A DNA stretch of 64,000 nucleotides, taken from positions 37,204,091-37,268,090 of the forward strand of contig NC_053044.1 in the NCBI RefSeq assembly GCF_003473485.1, given 5' to 3'. Source of the stretch: Medicago truncatula. Taxonomy: Eukaryota > Streptophyta > Magnoliopsida > Fabales > Fabaceae. The translations under genes and the position numbers were made by a program. This document shows, piece after piece, positions 26,400 through 38,546 of the stretch (position 1 is its first letter; each line of letters opens with the position of its first letter). The notes below the pieces were generated by a model. The model was not told the origin of the DNA. It made no database searches and worked only from the letters and a program-made list of their open reading frames with translations.

Positions 26400-26926
26400 T
26401 TCACAAAAAATAAGATTAAAATTTCACTTAGTTTGCTAATAGAAAGATAATAATAAGATGAAGATAGTGAAAAACTTGATTTTTTTTTTCTGTGCCCAAA
26501 TCAAATGAACCAAGTCTCTATTTATAGAGAAAAAAAAATCATAAATTTTGATTTATTTTTTTTTAAATTAATTTACAACGAAATAATTGAGGTCCAATTA
26601 TTAAAATGATAAGAACCGGACAACCAATTAAAACACGCCACGTGTCCCTATCTATCCTAAACTCGTTTCTCTCTCCGCGCCTCTGAACACTCATGCGCCC
26701 TGTCGGCACGTGTGTTGCACGCGCCAGTTTTCAGCCAATTGCAGCGCGCCGCGTGGCATTCCGGACTGCTTTCAACACAATTGAATCCATTCATCCTCTC
26801 TCTCATCTATGCTCCAATTCAACAGCCATTAAACTTACCATTGGAGAGAAAAATCTTGTTGAATGGCACATTAAACACACCATTGGACATGGTTTAACAT
26901 GACGCTTACTGTGAAGGATGCTCTAA

Positions 26927-27480
26927 CGGAAGATAGACGAGCGGGACATCAATTTTCTCACCACCCATCTTCCCCACGTAACCGAAAATTAGTTGGTGGC
27001 AATCCCAGCTCCTAAGGAAACAAATGGACCGGACTCCATTGGATGGAGTGGAACCAATACCCGTCATTTTACTGTTCAAAGTGCTTATAACCTTCAGTGT
27101 TTTGTGTGTGTGTGTGTGTATATATATAATCGTTCTCATCATTCTCACATAAGATACTCATTCTCATGTGATATGTCCCTTATATTTCCATTGATGGGGA
27201 ATTGGAAGCGCTTGTGGAGTTGGGAATGACCTCACATATTTCGAACTTTCATGTCAATTGCTTCTCATGAAGTTGCTTAACGAATTATTGCATAAGCACA
27301 TGAGGAAGTGGAATATCCCCTTGTCTCCAACTTGAGGAAATGAAGATGAATCAATCATCCAAGCTTTGAGAGATTGCGAGAAATCAACATGAGTTTGGCT
27401 TAGGTTAGTGGCTTTTAAGGTAGGAACATGGCAGCAGGAAACTGTAACATTAACATAAATGTTCCTACCTTGATTTGGCG
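26927..27480 (+). mobile_element. LINE remnant, right part
   Basis: Continues the LINE interrupted at 23456: VAIPAPKETNGPDSIGW and FTVQSAYNLQ at 26990-27090 match the LINE zinc-binding region. A TG/TA microsatellite at 27103-27128 and a degraded tail follow. It has several stops and frameshifts. Confidence 0.65.
27103..27128. repeat. (TG)n(TA)n microsatellite
   Basis: GT repeats pass into TA repeats within the LINE remnant. Confidence 0.85.
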
Positions 27481-28176
27481 CATCCATGACCTAAAGATCA
27501 TGAATTGACAAGTTCAGATCAACCATACACAGCTTGAAGGAAACAAATCGACATATTAGCTACCTAATCAATCTATCTTTAGACTCCTTTGATTTATATG
27601 TTATTGAGACTCATCCTAAAGAATTTCAAGTCTCCTTTCTTGTGATATTTTCAAGCTTGCATGTCTTGAAATGTTTGTTTAATTGCTTAGTTTTTTTTTT
27701 CCTTGGATTGTGCTCTCTTTTTGTACCCAAAAAAAAAAAATTATATGTACCTAAACACTATACATTTGGTCTTGTGACATGCAAATGTATCTCGATTGTG
27801 CTCTCTTCTATCAAATATCATATCTCAATTGTGTATCTTAACTTTACAAATGTATTGTGCATAAAATAAAACTCAAACAAACATTTTTTTTTTGTTTTTT
27901 GATAACGTCTATTTTATTTATTTGAAATTGACTAATAACTTCATAAAACTAATATTTAAAGGATTTCTTTTGTTAGTATTTGTTAGTGTAATTCTTTTTT
28001 ACACTTGTTAAGATATTATATGAACTAACTAAAGAAATTGGTAACAAAGATCGAATACATGTCTAAAAACAAGTATATCGGAAATGATTTTAAGAAATGC
28101 TTCCCACGAACAAAATTAAATTAAGTGATCTTGGGTAGCAAACGGTCCCAAGTTTTTTCCCTAAGTAAAAAAAAAA
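27481..28176. other. AT-rich spacer
   Basis: Low-complexity sequence with A and T runs; no gene or clear repeat was recognised. Confidence 0.5.
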
Positions 28177-28606
28177 GGGAAATGCTAACTTGTGCCCAAG
28201 GGCACAAGTTTAAAAACTAAACATAGAATTTTTTTCTTGGGAATTGTACATTCATTGTATTAAAAGTTTGAAAATTTATTTTTTCAATGCTAAAGTTATC
28301 TTTTAATTCCATTTTTAGTTTCTTAACTTGTGCCCTAAGAATGTTCTTTTGGGGGTGAGTAATGACGATGAGTGTTATGGATACCGTTTTCCATGATCGG
28401 TTGTTTATGAGTCTATTTTAGGTGGGTGATGTCCTTTTGGGTGTTGATCGCAGGGTGTCTCTATTGGTGTTTTATTTTTAGGTGTTCTGTCTATATACGG
28501 CATCTTTTGTTTGTACCTCACCGGTCTCTAATCGCGTTTTTAATAAATATTTGCTTATTCAAAAAAAAAAAAAACTTGTGCTTAAGGACACAAATTATCA
28601 TAACCC
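28177..28606. mobile_element. MITE split by a LINE insertion
   Basis: Left end GGGAAATGCTAACTTGTGCC and right end (inverted) GGGTTATGATAATTTGTGTC are inverted repeats. The right arm is interrupted at 28342-28572 by a LINE tail. Runs of nine A flank both sides, consistent with a 9-bp target but not conclusive. Confidence 0.7.
28342..28572 (+). mobile_element. 5'-truncated LINE 3' end with poly(A)
   Basis: The sequence ending 'aataaatatttgcttattc' plus an A tail is typical of legume L1 3' ends. Flanking AACTTGTGCCCTAAG and AACTTGTGCTTAAG are an imperfect target duplication. Only about 230 bp was inserted. Confidence 0.65.
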
Positions 28607-29919
28607 AAAAAAAAATTATAATGTTCAAATATTATAGAAGCGCGTGATATTTTCGATAAAATATGCATCCAGACCGTACAAATTGTCAAAAAGCACAAAT
28701 CCAGACAACACAAATTTGATGAATTTTGCAAACACTTATGGCCTGTTTGGTTTCACGTTGAAAACAGGATTCTCGAGTCCCAAGCTCCATTTCACTGTGA
28801 TTTGCTGAAGATAAACTAAACATTCAAGCTTATCACTAAACATGCGGCAACGTCCAAACTACCACTAGGCCAAAAACATAATTATATCCGTAACTGATGT
28901 TGATGTTAAGGGCTAAGGAAAACAGTGCCCTAAAGATAACTTGAATTTCATCCAGAGTACTAGTCGTCCAACCCTATTATAGTTGATGGGTTAAGACTTA
29001 AGACCAAGACCAAGACCACACTTAAGTCCTAAAGACAGAATACATCCTTCTTCTGATACCGTTAAAAATCTTAACTAGGAACATCAAAGTGTGTAGAGCA
29101 AGCAAGACATAAATAATGTTAAAAACTAAAAGGAAACCACAAACCCAACCCAAGTCACTAGTTGCAAGTAATTTGATGACCTAACAATCAAAATCATGCT
29201 ATCAGGTATGAACTATGAACATACATATGCCTGAATCATACTTTTTAATTGTGAACTGCATCACATCACATGACACATCTCCGACATTACAATTATGGCA
29301 GCATCTGCGACCACATTACCTAATAAATTCCGTGTTTCTGAAAATCATGAAAAATACTAATGCAACCCTGCAATGTAATGTGTGCAAAGACTGAGCGCAC
29401 CGGACTTCAAGGTGCTCTCCATTCTTCTGTGTTAAGTAAATTGAGGGAGCTTCATGTAGCTAAGATTTTAGCACAGTAGTGAAATGGATATAATGGGGAG
29501 ATGGGATTTAAGAAGAGGGGTAGGGAATGCATCATCAGTTACGTTTAATATAAATTTATAAACTAAATTCATGCCAAACTAACATCAATATGCATTGCAA
29601 GTCACAACAACTGCAATGCTAGAAATTTCGGTAGTAGTAAACGCTAACACGTTATAGAACTATTGACTGACTTCATAAAATAGGCAAGATAGATAGTAAT
29701 GCTCACACAAGACACATCACGCAGCTAAAGCTCTAAAAAACTGTAATGTATTTGCAGCTTATGCGCCCTAAAAAGGCTACAACTTACCGACTAGTTTTTG
29801 TAAGAAAGTTAAAATCTTTGGCTAATTGAAGCATCCTCTACAGTTTTTCAAATGAGCGACAAAAACTAATATAGACCCAAAATACCGATGGAACAACCTT
29901 CAGGTGGACACCCTTCAAC
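28607..29919. other. Spacer 3' of the small conserved gene
   Basis: The part next to 29920 is probably the 3' UTR of the 74-aa gene. The rest has no clear gene; a 'GGCCTGTTTGGTTTCACG' phrase near 28740 recalls a DNA-transposon end, but no partner was found. Confidence 0.4.
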
Positions 29920-30702
29920 TTAAGTACTCTTTGTAACATTGTTGGCACTGGCAGAAGAACTTGCTGAAGGAGCTGGTTCGGAACAAGCCTTGAGGACAGC
30001 TTCATTCTTCCATAAACAAAAAACAAAAAATGTACCATAACATTAGCCATTGACAGTCACAATTATTGTTCAGTATTTGGAAACAAAGAATACATGAACA
30101 AAAATAAGTGAGTATAGATGAAATACAACAACAACAACAAGTCAACAACCGAGCCCTATCTCACTAAGTGGGGTTGGCTACATCGATCAAATTACGTCAT
30201 AATGTTCACTCAAACCATATCTTGGTCCAACTCATTAATCTCTAAGTTTTTCCTAATAGTTTCTCTTATAGTTTTTCTAGGTTTTCCTCTGCCTCTAGTG
30301 ATCCGACCATCCTCCATCTGATCTACTCTCCTAAGTACAAAATCTACAGGCCTTCGCTCTACATGTCCAAACCAAAGCTTATTTTCAACCGTCTTTACTA
30401 AATGCTCATCATTTCAACCACTGCCAATAAAACAATGAATTAACATCCTTAATCATTTCTTCTGGGTATGACGAACCTATTTAAGTAATAACATCCTTAA
30501 TCATTTATCTATGCATAAGAATCTAAATCAGCAGGGAAATTACGTGTTATTCAAATTCAAATACCTGCCACACACGGCGAAGACGCTTCTTGGCATTGGC
30601 TTTACGAGTTGTGGTGAGTTTGATTCTCTTCCACAAGAGTCCTGAAGAATCATGCTTCTTCACTACCTCCATCACCCGCGTACCCCAAAATGCACCACCC
30701 AT
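29920..30702 (-). CDS. Small conserved basic protein, 74 aa, function unknown
   Basis: Two coding exons: 30702-30565 (46 codons) and 30006-29920 (28 codons plus stop), with clean GT-AG borders at phase 0. The protein begins MGGAFWGTRVMEVVKKHDSS, continues with a very basic stretch (LTTTRKANAKKRLRRVWQ) and ends in a Ser/Ala-rich tail. The N-terminal block looks strongly conserved to me among plants, but I cannot name a function; a mitochondrial or membrane-associated location is only a guess. A 5' UTR intron runs from about 31107 to 30717 (CACAG/GTTCC donor, TTTTGCAG acceptor). Intron 1 holds an RTE-type LINE tail. The reading is easy to miss because both exons are short. Confidence 0.72.
30122..30430 (-). 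mobile_element. RTE-clade LINE 3' end
   Basis: Minus-strand translation gives the RTE endonuclease-RT tail phrases GHVERRPVDFVLRRVDQMED and GRGKPRKTIRETI, and the 3' end is a (TTG)n run on the same strand. It is 5'-truncated and lies in the intron of the 74-aa gene. Confidence 0.75.
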
Positions 30703-31200
30703 TTATTTTATTTTACCTGCAAAACAAACCAGATTCAATTAAGATTTCATTCCATACAAGCATCACCCAGTAGTCTGAAGCGATTCATGATCAAACTGGT
30801 GGTATATCTACTAACTAACATTATCAGAAATACATAATCTTCATAAGTTTGTTACGCTAGTAATAATTTATGAAGCACGGACTCGGCTACAGACACCTGA
30901 CACGACACAGACACCTGGACACTGCTAATGTAAAAAACTTAGGACATTGACTACACATATATTAAAACTTAGGACGCGGACACTAAAACATTTAAAACTA
31001 AAATACCTAAATACCATAAATCACAATCTGCAACATTCCTAAGACAAAATTAAAGGAATTAAAAAAGTAAATTAAAGGAGAAGAAAGAATATAGAAGAAA
31101 GGAACCTGTGGGAAGAGATGAAGAAAGCTGTGTTGTTGATGTGAATCGCTCAATCGCGGGAGGGTTTTAGGGTTGAGGAGAGACTGTGTTGCTGTGATTG

Positions 31201-32183
31201 GCGAAAACGTTATGTTCTATTTGGATGATCAAAGAAATAGAGGAGAGAGAAATAAGAGAGAAATTGGGGAGATATTTTATGTTGTTTGGACGAGCAGACA
31301 GAAATAAAGTTTCTTTTCACTGGTTTGGATGAATAGAAAATTGAGTAGAGAAATTGGTAAAAATATTAAAAGACAATTTTATCCTTACAACTAAAATTGA
31401 AAAATGGATAATATTCGGTCTCTGAATTTGTAACGAGTGAGTAGTCACAATAATCCATGAATATATCCAAATTTCATAGTCTATAATTATGTACTACTTC
31501 GATAGTCAAAATAGTCTTTGACGTTAAAATAATCTCTCAATAACATGTCAACAATAATTCTTTGAATATATGTGGATTGATATAACAATAAGTAAGTACT
31601 TATAATGGCTTATAATATTAACGAAACACTTTAACGCGATGAACTATTTTGATAATCGGAGTGCACAATCAGGAACAGTGACAGATCCAAAAAATTTAAT
31701 AAATGGGATCAATATTATATCATAAAAATTTATATAAAATTATATAAACTCGTAAGCGTGCAAAAATTATGTAAATTATGTTTATAATTGCTTTGAAATG
31801 TTAATTTTTTTTAATATATTTTCCATTTCCAACGGAGTATGAAAAATATAACTCTGATTAATTATTTTTTGCACCACCAATGTCAATCACATAACCTTTT
31901 TTAACAAATATAAAAATAGTTTAGAATATAATAGTAGTTTTATGATCTTGCTAACAATATACTCTAAGAGAATTGGTTAATGAATTCATAAAAGAAAATT
32001 TTATTTTAAAAATAAGCGTTATTTTTATCAATATAATAATTATAACAACTTTTTATAAAAAAAAAATAAAAAAAATTACTTCTTTTAATTTCTTAACAAG
32101 TGTTCTTAGAACACTCATTATTAGAATCCTTCTTAGTTTTGTATTTTTTGTAGTACTATGAATGAACAAGGTAAAAACAATAA
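31201..32183. other. AT-rich spacer
   Basis: 5' flank of the 74-aa gene, then low-complexity AT sequence. No gene seen. Confidence 0.45.
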
Positions 32184-32192
32184 TACTATATA

Positions 32193-32413
32193 GGGTTAAT
32201 TAAGTTTTTAGTCTCTATAAATATTCACAATTTTGTTTTTAGTCCCTACAAAATAAAATGACACTTTTTAGTTACTGTGACATTTTCCTTAACATTTTAG
32301 GGATAAAAAACGTTGATGAAAAATATTATAGGGACTAAAAAGTGTGATTTTATTCTGTAGGGACTAAAAACAAATTTATGAATATTTATAGCGACCATTT
32401 ACTTAATTAAGCC
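32193..32413. mobile_element. 221-bp MULE-type MITE
   Basis: Terminal repeats GGGTTAATTAAGTTTTTAGT and GGCTTAATTAAGTAAATGGT (inverted right end) enclose a palindromic 221-bp body with the 'TTTTTAGTCCCTACA' phrase. TACTATATA is duplicated perfectly at 32184-32192 and 32414-32422. No coding capacity. Confidence 0.9.
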
Positions 32414-32639
32414 TACTATATAAGTGGGGTCAAACTGCATAATTATCTAATTTTAGGTTAATAAAAACACAATAAGCAAGTGGATGCAAGTGGGGTCGGG
32501 TGATGAACACTATTTTGTGAAAATTGTTCATATTTGACTTTTAATTATGAATTGATAAAAGTTGCTTGCTGAAAGATTAATTAAAGGCACAAAACACAAG
32601 AAATGAGCTAAAAATATTGTTAATGAAAGGGTGTGCCAA

Positions 32640-33830
32640 AAGGAAACGAAAATTATGTATTGGGATTAATTTTGACAATGGTTTGAGTTGAAAATTATAA
32701 TTTGGTTTTGAATTGGTGTTTAGGCTGATTTGTGGTTTCAAACAAGAAATGGAATGGAGAGTTTAGGGACGCCACACTTTCTAATCCTAGAAAATGATAA
32801 GTCTATTGAATGAAGATCACCACAAGAAAGGATTCTTTATATGATCAATACAAGGTCCAATCTAGAACCTAAAGAGCAATTACTCGCTTTTTTAACAAAA
32901 ATTAACTTGCCTTTTTATTCAATTTTCGTGTCATATATATAGGTAGGAGGGACACTTGTTGAATTACAAAGAAAAAATGCAAATAACTCTTAAGATTCTT
33001 CAGCCAAATTAATCTATCAGTATTTCCTATGGCTGAAGTAAATTAACATGAATACAAGAAATGGTTACAAGACAAATTAATGAATGAGGGTGGCTGGTCT
33101 TGATGATCATGATGATGGACGTGATTTTGATGATGATGGTGGTTTCATATGCTGAAATGAAATGTCTTCATTGTCTCATTGAAGTCTTGTCTCTTTCCTC
33201 TTCAATTCTTACATTCTTTCCTCTTTCAGATTAAATGCTCTTTAATGCCTTGTTTTTCTTTTGTCTTCAACACTCCTTTGCACGAAATAAACACACAAAA
33301 CATTCCATTTAAAGCTTTGGAAGCTTTAAAATGGATTAAACACAAAAAATAACCATACTTAGTGTTTTTGGGCCAAAATTGGTCTCTTACACTTTTTATT
33401 ACAACATAATAAGAACAACTAAATAAAATGGACAGCAAGAGATGCGCCCCACCCCTCCTCCAATGGTTTGATGCACATGACCATTTTATCCTCCATGCTT
33501 TATAGTGTAGGTTTGGACTCCAAAACTTTTGCCACCAATTGAGTTAAGGCCTCCTTAACTTTCTTGGTCCTCGACCTTGTCATTGGTCCTCCTAGCCCTT
33601 GAATTGAAGCACTTGTGTCATGGACAACCATGCCCTCATCATCGGGTGACCCATTGCCCCCACATTGGATTTGTGCCTGATGAGAAACTATATTAACATT
33701 TTGACACATTATATGACTATTATAACTACTCGTTGCACATTCAAAGACTAAAATGAGTTCGTTTATTTGTGTTTTTTGCACTCCCGTATCTTCCTTCTCA
33801 TGCACATTGTATGGTGCAATTGGATTGGAA
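32640..33830 (-). mobile_element. Ty3/gypsy fossil: polyprotein tail plus 3' LTR
   Basis: Minus strand: 33805-33500 reads a protein tail ending GPMTRSRTKKVKEAL, a phrase seen near the C terminus of legume gypsy polyproteins. A purine-rich tract near 33450 and an LTR-like stretch starting TGTAAGAGACCAATTTTGG (about 33391) down to about 32640 follow. The rest of the element is missing; it is a broken fossil, and its left limit is uncertain. Confidence 0.5.
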
Positions 33831-33965
33831 ACAAGAAAGAATTGGCAATTGGTATATAACTTAAGAATTGGTTGGAAACTACTAATAGTAGATACCTAAT
33901 GCATTTATCAATGCATCCCACACTTCCTCCTATGCTTCAAACTTTCGTGTTGAGCTGCTCATTTT

Positions 33966-34641
33966 CATCCTTTGTTGGTTTTTAACATCACTAATTATTT
34001 GTTGATAAATCACGAATACTTTTGAAATTGTTATGGTCAAGTTCATTTTACTTATGTTAGAAAGAACTCAACTTGAAACAAAACTTAGACGTCCCACCAG
34101 TCCTTCAAATTAGAGTAGCCACATTTTTTTATTAGTAGGAATCAAATTCCGTATTTCTAAATTGACGACACCCACACATACTGCGCACAAACCACTAATG
34201 CTAGACCTTAGTGGTGATGAACGACACACCTGAATGTGATTGAAGAATTAAATGTGATGATGTTTCGTTTTCTTTTATTATTAGAATCCAGTTCCACATG
34301 CTATCATTTGTTGGTTTTTAGCACCACTAATTATTTGTTGATAAATAACGAATACTTTTGAAATTGTTATGGTCAAGTTCATTTTACTTAAGATAATAAT
34401 TATCATTTTGCTTGTGTTACAAAGAACTCAACCTTAAACATAACCTATTCCTCCAGAATGCGTACCACCAGAACCATTCCTTCAAATTAAAGTAGCCACA
34501 TTTTTTTATGAGTAGAAATCAAATTCCGTATTTCAAATTTACAACACTCACATATACTGTGCACAAACCACTAATGCTAGACCTTGGTGGTGATGAAAGA
34601 CACACATTTGAATATGAAAGAAGAATTAAATATGATGTTAC
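33966..34641. repeat. Direct repeat pair, about 300-340 bp each
   Basis: Segments 33966-34262 and 34305-34641 match over almost their whole length ('ACTAATTATTTGTTGATAAA', 'CACAAACCACTAATGCTAGA'). The second copy has an extra 40-bp block. This is a tandem duplication of unknown sequence. Confidence 0.8.
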
Positions 34642-35625
34642 TAATAATAAATAATGAGTCCAGACCTAATCTAATCTCCAAAAACTTAAAATCTAGTTTT
34701 GTCCATTAAAAGTGTGTTAAATACTTAGGTTAGAAGATTATTTCATTTACCAGGTTTATTATAGACCATGTATGAAATGTTTCTCTAAGATAGTTTTGCC
34801 CTTGACTAAGTTGACTCGTAAAAGTCAAACTTTGTGTGGGAAGGCCGGTATGAAGAGAGCTTTTTGGATCTTAGGAGGATGCTAACACCTGTTTTACACA
34901 ATGTAATACTCTTGAAAAAAACTACTCTATCCATGATCTATTAGAGTTGGCTAATGTGAAGCTTGTGCTCAAAATATGGAGGCATTTTCTTTACAGTTCA
35001 ATTTTAAGGTCTTTTTTTAGGGGCAATTTTAAGGTCTTTAGCGATGATACAAGTTTAAAAACATATGTTTAACTAAAAGGAGTTGAATATGAGTAAAAAA
35101 ATCATTACATATGTATTTTGCTTCATTGGTTAATGAAATGGATTTAATTAATATAGAGAGCAATTTAGAAACTAGAGTTTTAACTCCAGCCGTTGCATAT
35201 CGCAATGCTCCTGACATATGACTTTTAGAATTGGATTTTATATTTTATATTTTTTGTTATAATTTGTGTTTGATTTATGTTTGAGTCTATGTGTCCCTAT
35301 AAACATCGAGTAATATTAGTCTTTTGCAAAATTTATGTTATTGAAATCCTAACATCTTTCTCTTTCTCCTATTATATCATCTCTATTGTTAACAATCTGT
35401 ACAAGTATTATGAGCTATTTTAAATTTTGTATAACTACCAGATTGTTTTATTCATCGATTTATTGTGACTTGGTGGTAAAGTATCCCCGATGTCACCAAA
35501 ATTGGTTTTTTTTGCATATTTGGAATACTTTTCTGTGCTGCACTAACTAAAAACTAATTCAAAGTTTGACAAATAACTATTGGTGGAATGAAACACAATT
35601 TCTTCTGCATTAGGAAGTAGACTTT
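34642..35625. other. AT-rich spacer
   Basis: No gene, RNA or clear repeat was recognised. Confidence 0.45.
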
Positions 35626-35985
35626 GGCTGTGTTCGTTTTACTTTAAAAAAATAATAATTTTGTGTTAGAAAAATTTAGAGTATTTTTTGAAAGAAAAAA
35701 AAATTGAAGTTATTTGTGTCTATTTACTACCCAAAAAAACAATTTTTTTTTAATAAAAATTATCTTTAACTAGTTCATGTGTTACCTCTTTATTTTTGAA
35801 AAAAACTAGATTTTTGGAAAAAGCTAATCCTAATAGATTTTCATTTTAGAGTCAAAATAATTTTTTTTGATAAAATGAATTTACTAAAAATCCTAAACAA
35901 TCTCTCAAAAAAAAAAATCCTAAACAAAAACTTAAAAATGACAAAAATAAAATTTATATTAAAAAAAAATAAAACAAACGCAACC
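35626..35985. mobile_element. MITE-like 360-bp foldback
   Basis: GGCTGTGTTCGTTTTA at the left pairs with TAAAACAAACGCAACC at the right. TTT flanks both ends, which is too short to prove a target duplication. Body AT-rich, non-coding. Confidence 0.5.
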
Positions 35986-36764
35986 TTTACCACCAATTCA
36001 CAATGATATTCATGCATACAAGGGGAATAATTAGTATGTATATTTATAAATATTTATTCAAAAAAACCATCGACACTTGTCTTATTGTAATTTTTTTCTG
36101 GGTAAATATATATACAGTGAAAGTCAAACGCACGCCTTTATATAATATAAGTCAATTCTTTATTGAAACCAATCTTTATTGATAACGGTTTGAGATAACT
36201 ATTTTAAGAGAACATTTAAAAGTAAAATATTTCTATAGAATTTCACATAGATGTCACGAATCATGAAAATGAGGATAATTAATTTACAGAAAATAATATA
36301 ATCAGGATTGTTATGTTTGACAACAAATAGAACAGTCTTACAAAGTTGTACAAAAAAATAGTCTTGGTCTTGGAAACAAAATAAGAAAAATGAAGGATGT
36401 CATATATATAAATAAATAAAATAATTGAAAAGATTTTCTTTAAGGAAAGCATAATATTTCGTAATTTATTAAAATCTACTTTGCCATTTTAATAGGCTAA
36501 ACAAAACCTTGTTCTATTTCCCTTTCCAATTGAGAAATAAGAAAAGGAAGAAAAAGTGACATAGGTTTTGAACCTTAATGTTAGTGTCGTATTGTGGTTG
36601 TGATTTGTAAAGAAACACATGCATTGGCTACGTACACTATAGTCAATGTCTATTGGTTGGGAGTGACCTCACGGACATTACCACGTAACTCATACCGTGT
36701 TTGTTGCGCGTTTGTTTGTCATTGTTATTGTTTGTATTATTATTATTTTTTGACTAAATTATTG

Positions 36765-37531
36765 GGTGGATTCTAGGGTGAGGGCTCTATTAAGTTCCTC
36801 ACCGGTGTACCGTTTAAATTGACCGTTAGATAAAAAAAAGGGTACATGATATCTTTAATGACAAACCACTGGATTATGCTTTTTCTCTCCCCCTTTACGG
36901 CCGGTCACTCTCCCTGCGGCTGCTCTTTTTCCATTCACTTGACACAGCCTACATTTATTTTCTCTCTTAAACTGATCTATTATGCCTCTTTCACCCTATT
37001 CCTCTCATATTGAAAATGTTGGAAACAACCATAATAAAGGTTAGCATAGCAGGGATTTTGATTGTCTTAGCACTACCAACATAATTCATTGCATCCATGG
37101 TCACAAAACTTCACATTAAAATCAGTTTAAGATTGAAAATTTCTCTGTTTTTTTTTTTTTTAGAGAAGATTGAAAATTTCTTAAAATTCATTGTACCCAT
37201 AACAAAATTTTAATACTTTGACAAGATATATTAAAAAAGAAGCCTACAAGACGGACAGGTAATGGAAGATGAGAGTGGTAAAACAAAATTTATTGAATCC
37301 AGTCACTTTTCAAGGGAAACAAACTGAAAGAGAATGAAGGATTAAATTTTTGTGATTTGGGAGAAGATGATGATTTGGAACCGGTGGTGGTTGCATGGAG
37401 CGTTAGAGAGAAAAAGCATAATCCTGTGTTATTTGTGACTAAAGTTATCATGTACACTTTTTTCATCTAACGGCTAATTCAAATGGTACACCGGTGAGGG
37501 ACTTAATAGAACCCTCACCTTAGAATCTACC
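36765..37531. mobile_element. 767-bp MULE-type foldback element
   Basis: Ends GGTGGATTCTAGGGTGAGGG and GGTAGATTCTAAGGTGAGGG (inverted right) continue about 150 bp inward, including CTCACCGGTGTACC. AAATTATTG is duplicated perfectly at 36756-36764 and 37532-37540. No transposase. Confidence 0.9.
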
Positions 37532-37540
37532 AAATTATTG

Positions 37541-38546
37541 TTAGTATTATTATTTCAGAAAGAACAAATGCCACATGATGCACTCAACAATTAATAATGT
37601 CCACTCAGCACCCTTGTACAACAAATAATATACTTTGTCAATATAGTCAACAATCAATACACAATCTCAACCTCTCCACTTTCACTTGTTTGATTTCAAG
37701 TACCACAGACACACAACGAATTTTGTTCTTCTGAGAAATACATCAGATAAATCTGGTCTCAACTAGTTTGACAATCTGGCCAAACTCCATTTCAAAAGGT
37801 TCGGTTTTTTACCATAAAATCTGTGTTCATATGCATGTGTTAGTTCATGTTTCCTTTGACCCTTGAAATAATGGCTCATATGTCTGCTTTTTATTTTTGC
37901 CAAAACATATTCATTGAATTTGTAACCTACCCTTTACAAAAAGAGTATATATTCTTATTGGATTGATGCAGTGTATGTGCTACAAGTTATAGACATCATA
38001 TATATATACAACTTTTTAAAAGAATTTATTCGTGAGTTGCAATTTTAGTTTTGTTGTATATCTGAACCATTGGTTGGTTATCAATTGTGTAGGTCTATTT
38101 TAAGAAACAAATATTCATCATGGAACTTTTAGATTTGTTGTATATCTGAACCATTGGTTGGTTTTCCATTGTGTAGGTCTATTTCAAGAAACAAATATTT
38201 ATCATGAAACTTTGAAGAGTTGAGGCATCAGTATATATTACTCTGGCCAACTCTCTAGCTATATCTCCACCACCAACTTCAGCAGGTGTTGGTGCTTGTC
38301 ATTCTGGTCCAAAATTTTGTTTGGACAGACTCCTATTTCTTGTCCGGCTCCTTCTCACTGATTATGGCTAACTTCTTTTGATTCACTCTTTTGCAATGTA
38401 ATAATATATACTCTCAGACAATCTCTGTTATTGTTAAATCATCATGGAGTAGTGATGTAAGGCAATAATATTGTGTATATAAACGATCACAAGGTTTGAA
38501 AGATTGAATATAAAAGGATTGATAACAAGCTTATTCATCTTCTGCC
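37541..38546. promoter_or_regulatory. 5' flank of the LRR gene
   Basis: Contains a short direct repeat ('TATATCTGAACCATTGGTTG' at 38059 and again at 38141). Probable promoter and 5' UTR; a TATATA stretch lies at 38000, but no start site can be assigned. Confidence 0.4.

Larger units (their letters stand above)
23457..26926 (-). mobile_element. PIF/Harbinger transposon, two-gene, nearly complete
   Basis: The element spans about 3.47 kb. Left end GGACCATCC and right end GGATGCTC are imperfect inverted repeats, with further CCAATGG-type subterminal copies; flanking TTA and TAA fit the family's TWA target with one mismatch. It carries both genes usual for the family on the minus strand: the Myb/SANT-like ORF1 protein (25563-26399) and the DDE transposase (23870-25143). 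Only a few lesions are seen, so this is a fairly young insertion into an older LINE. Confidence 0.85.

Noticed and set aside
33966-34641. CRISPR-like or satellite array
   Set aside because: Only two long units without spacers, in a plant genome; a plain duplication.
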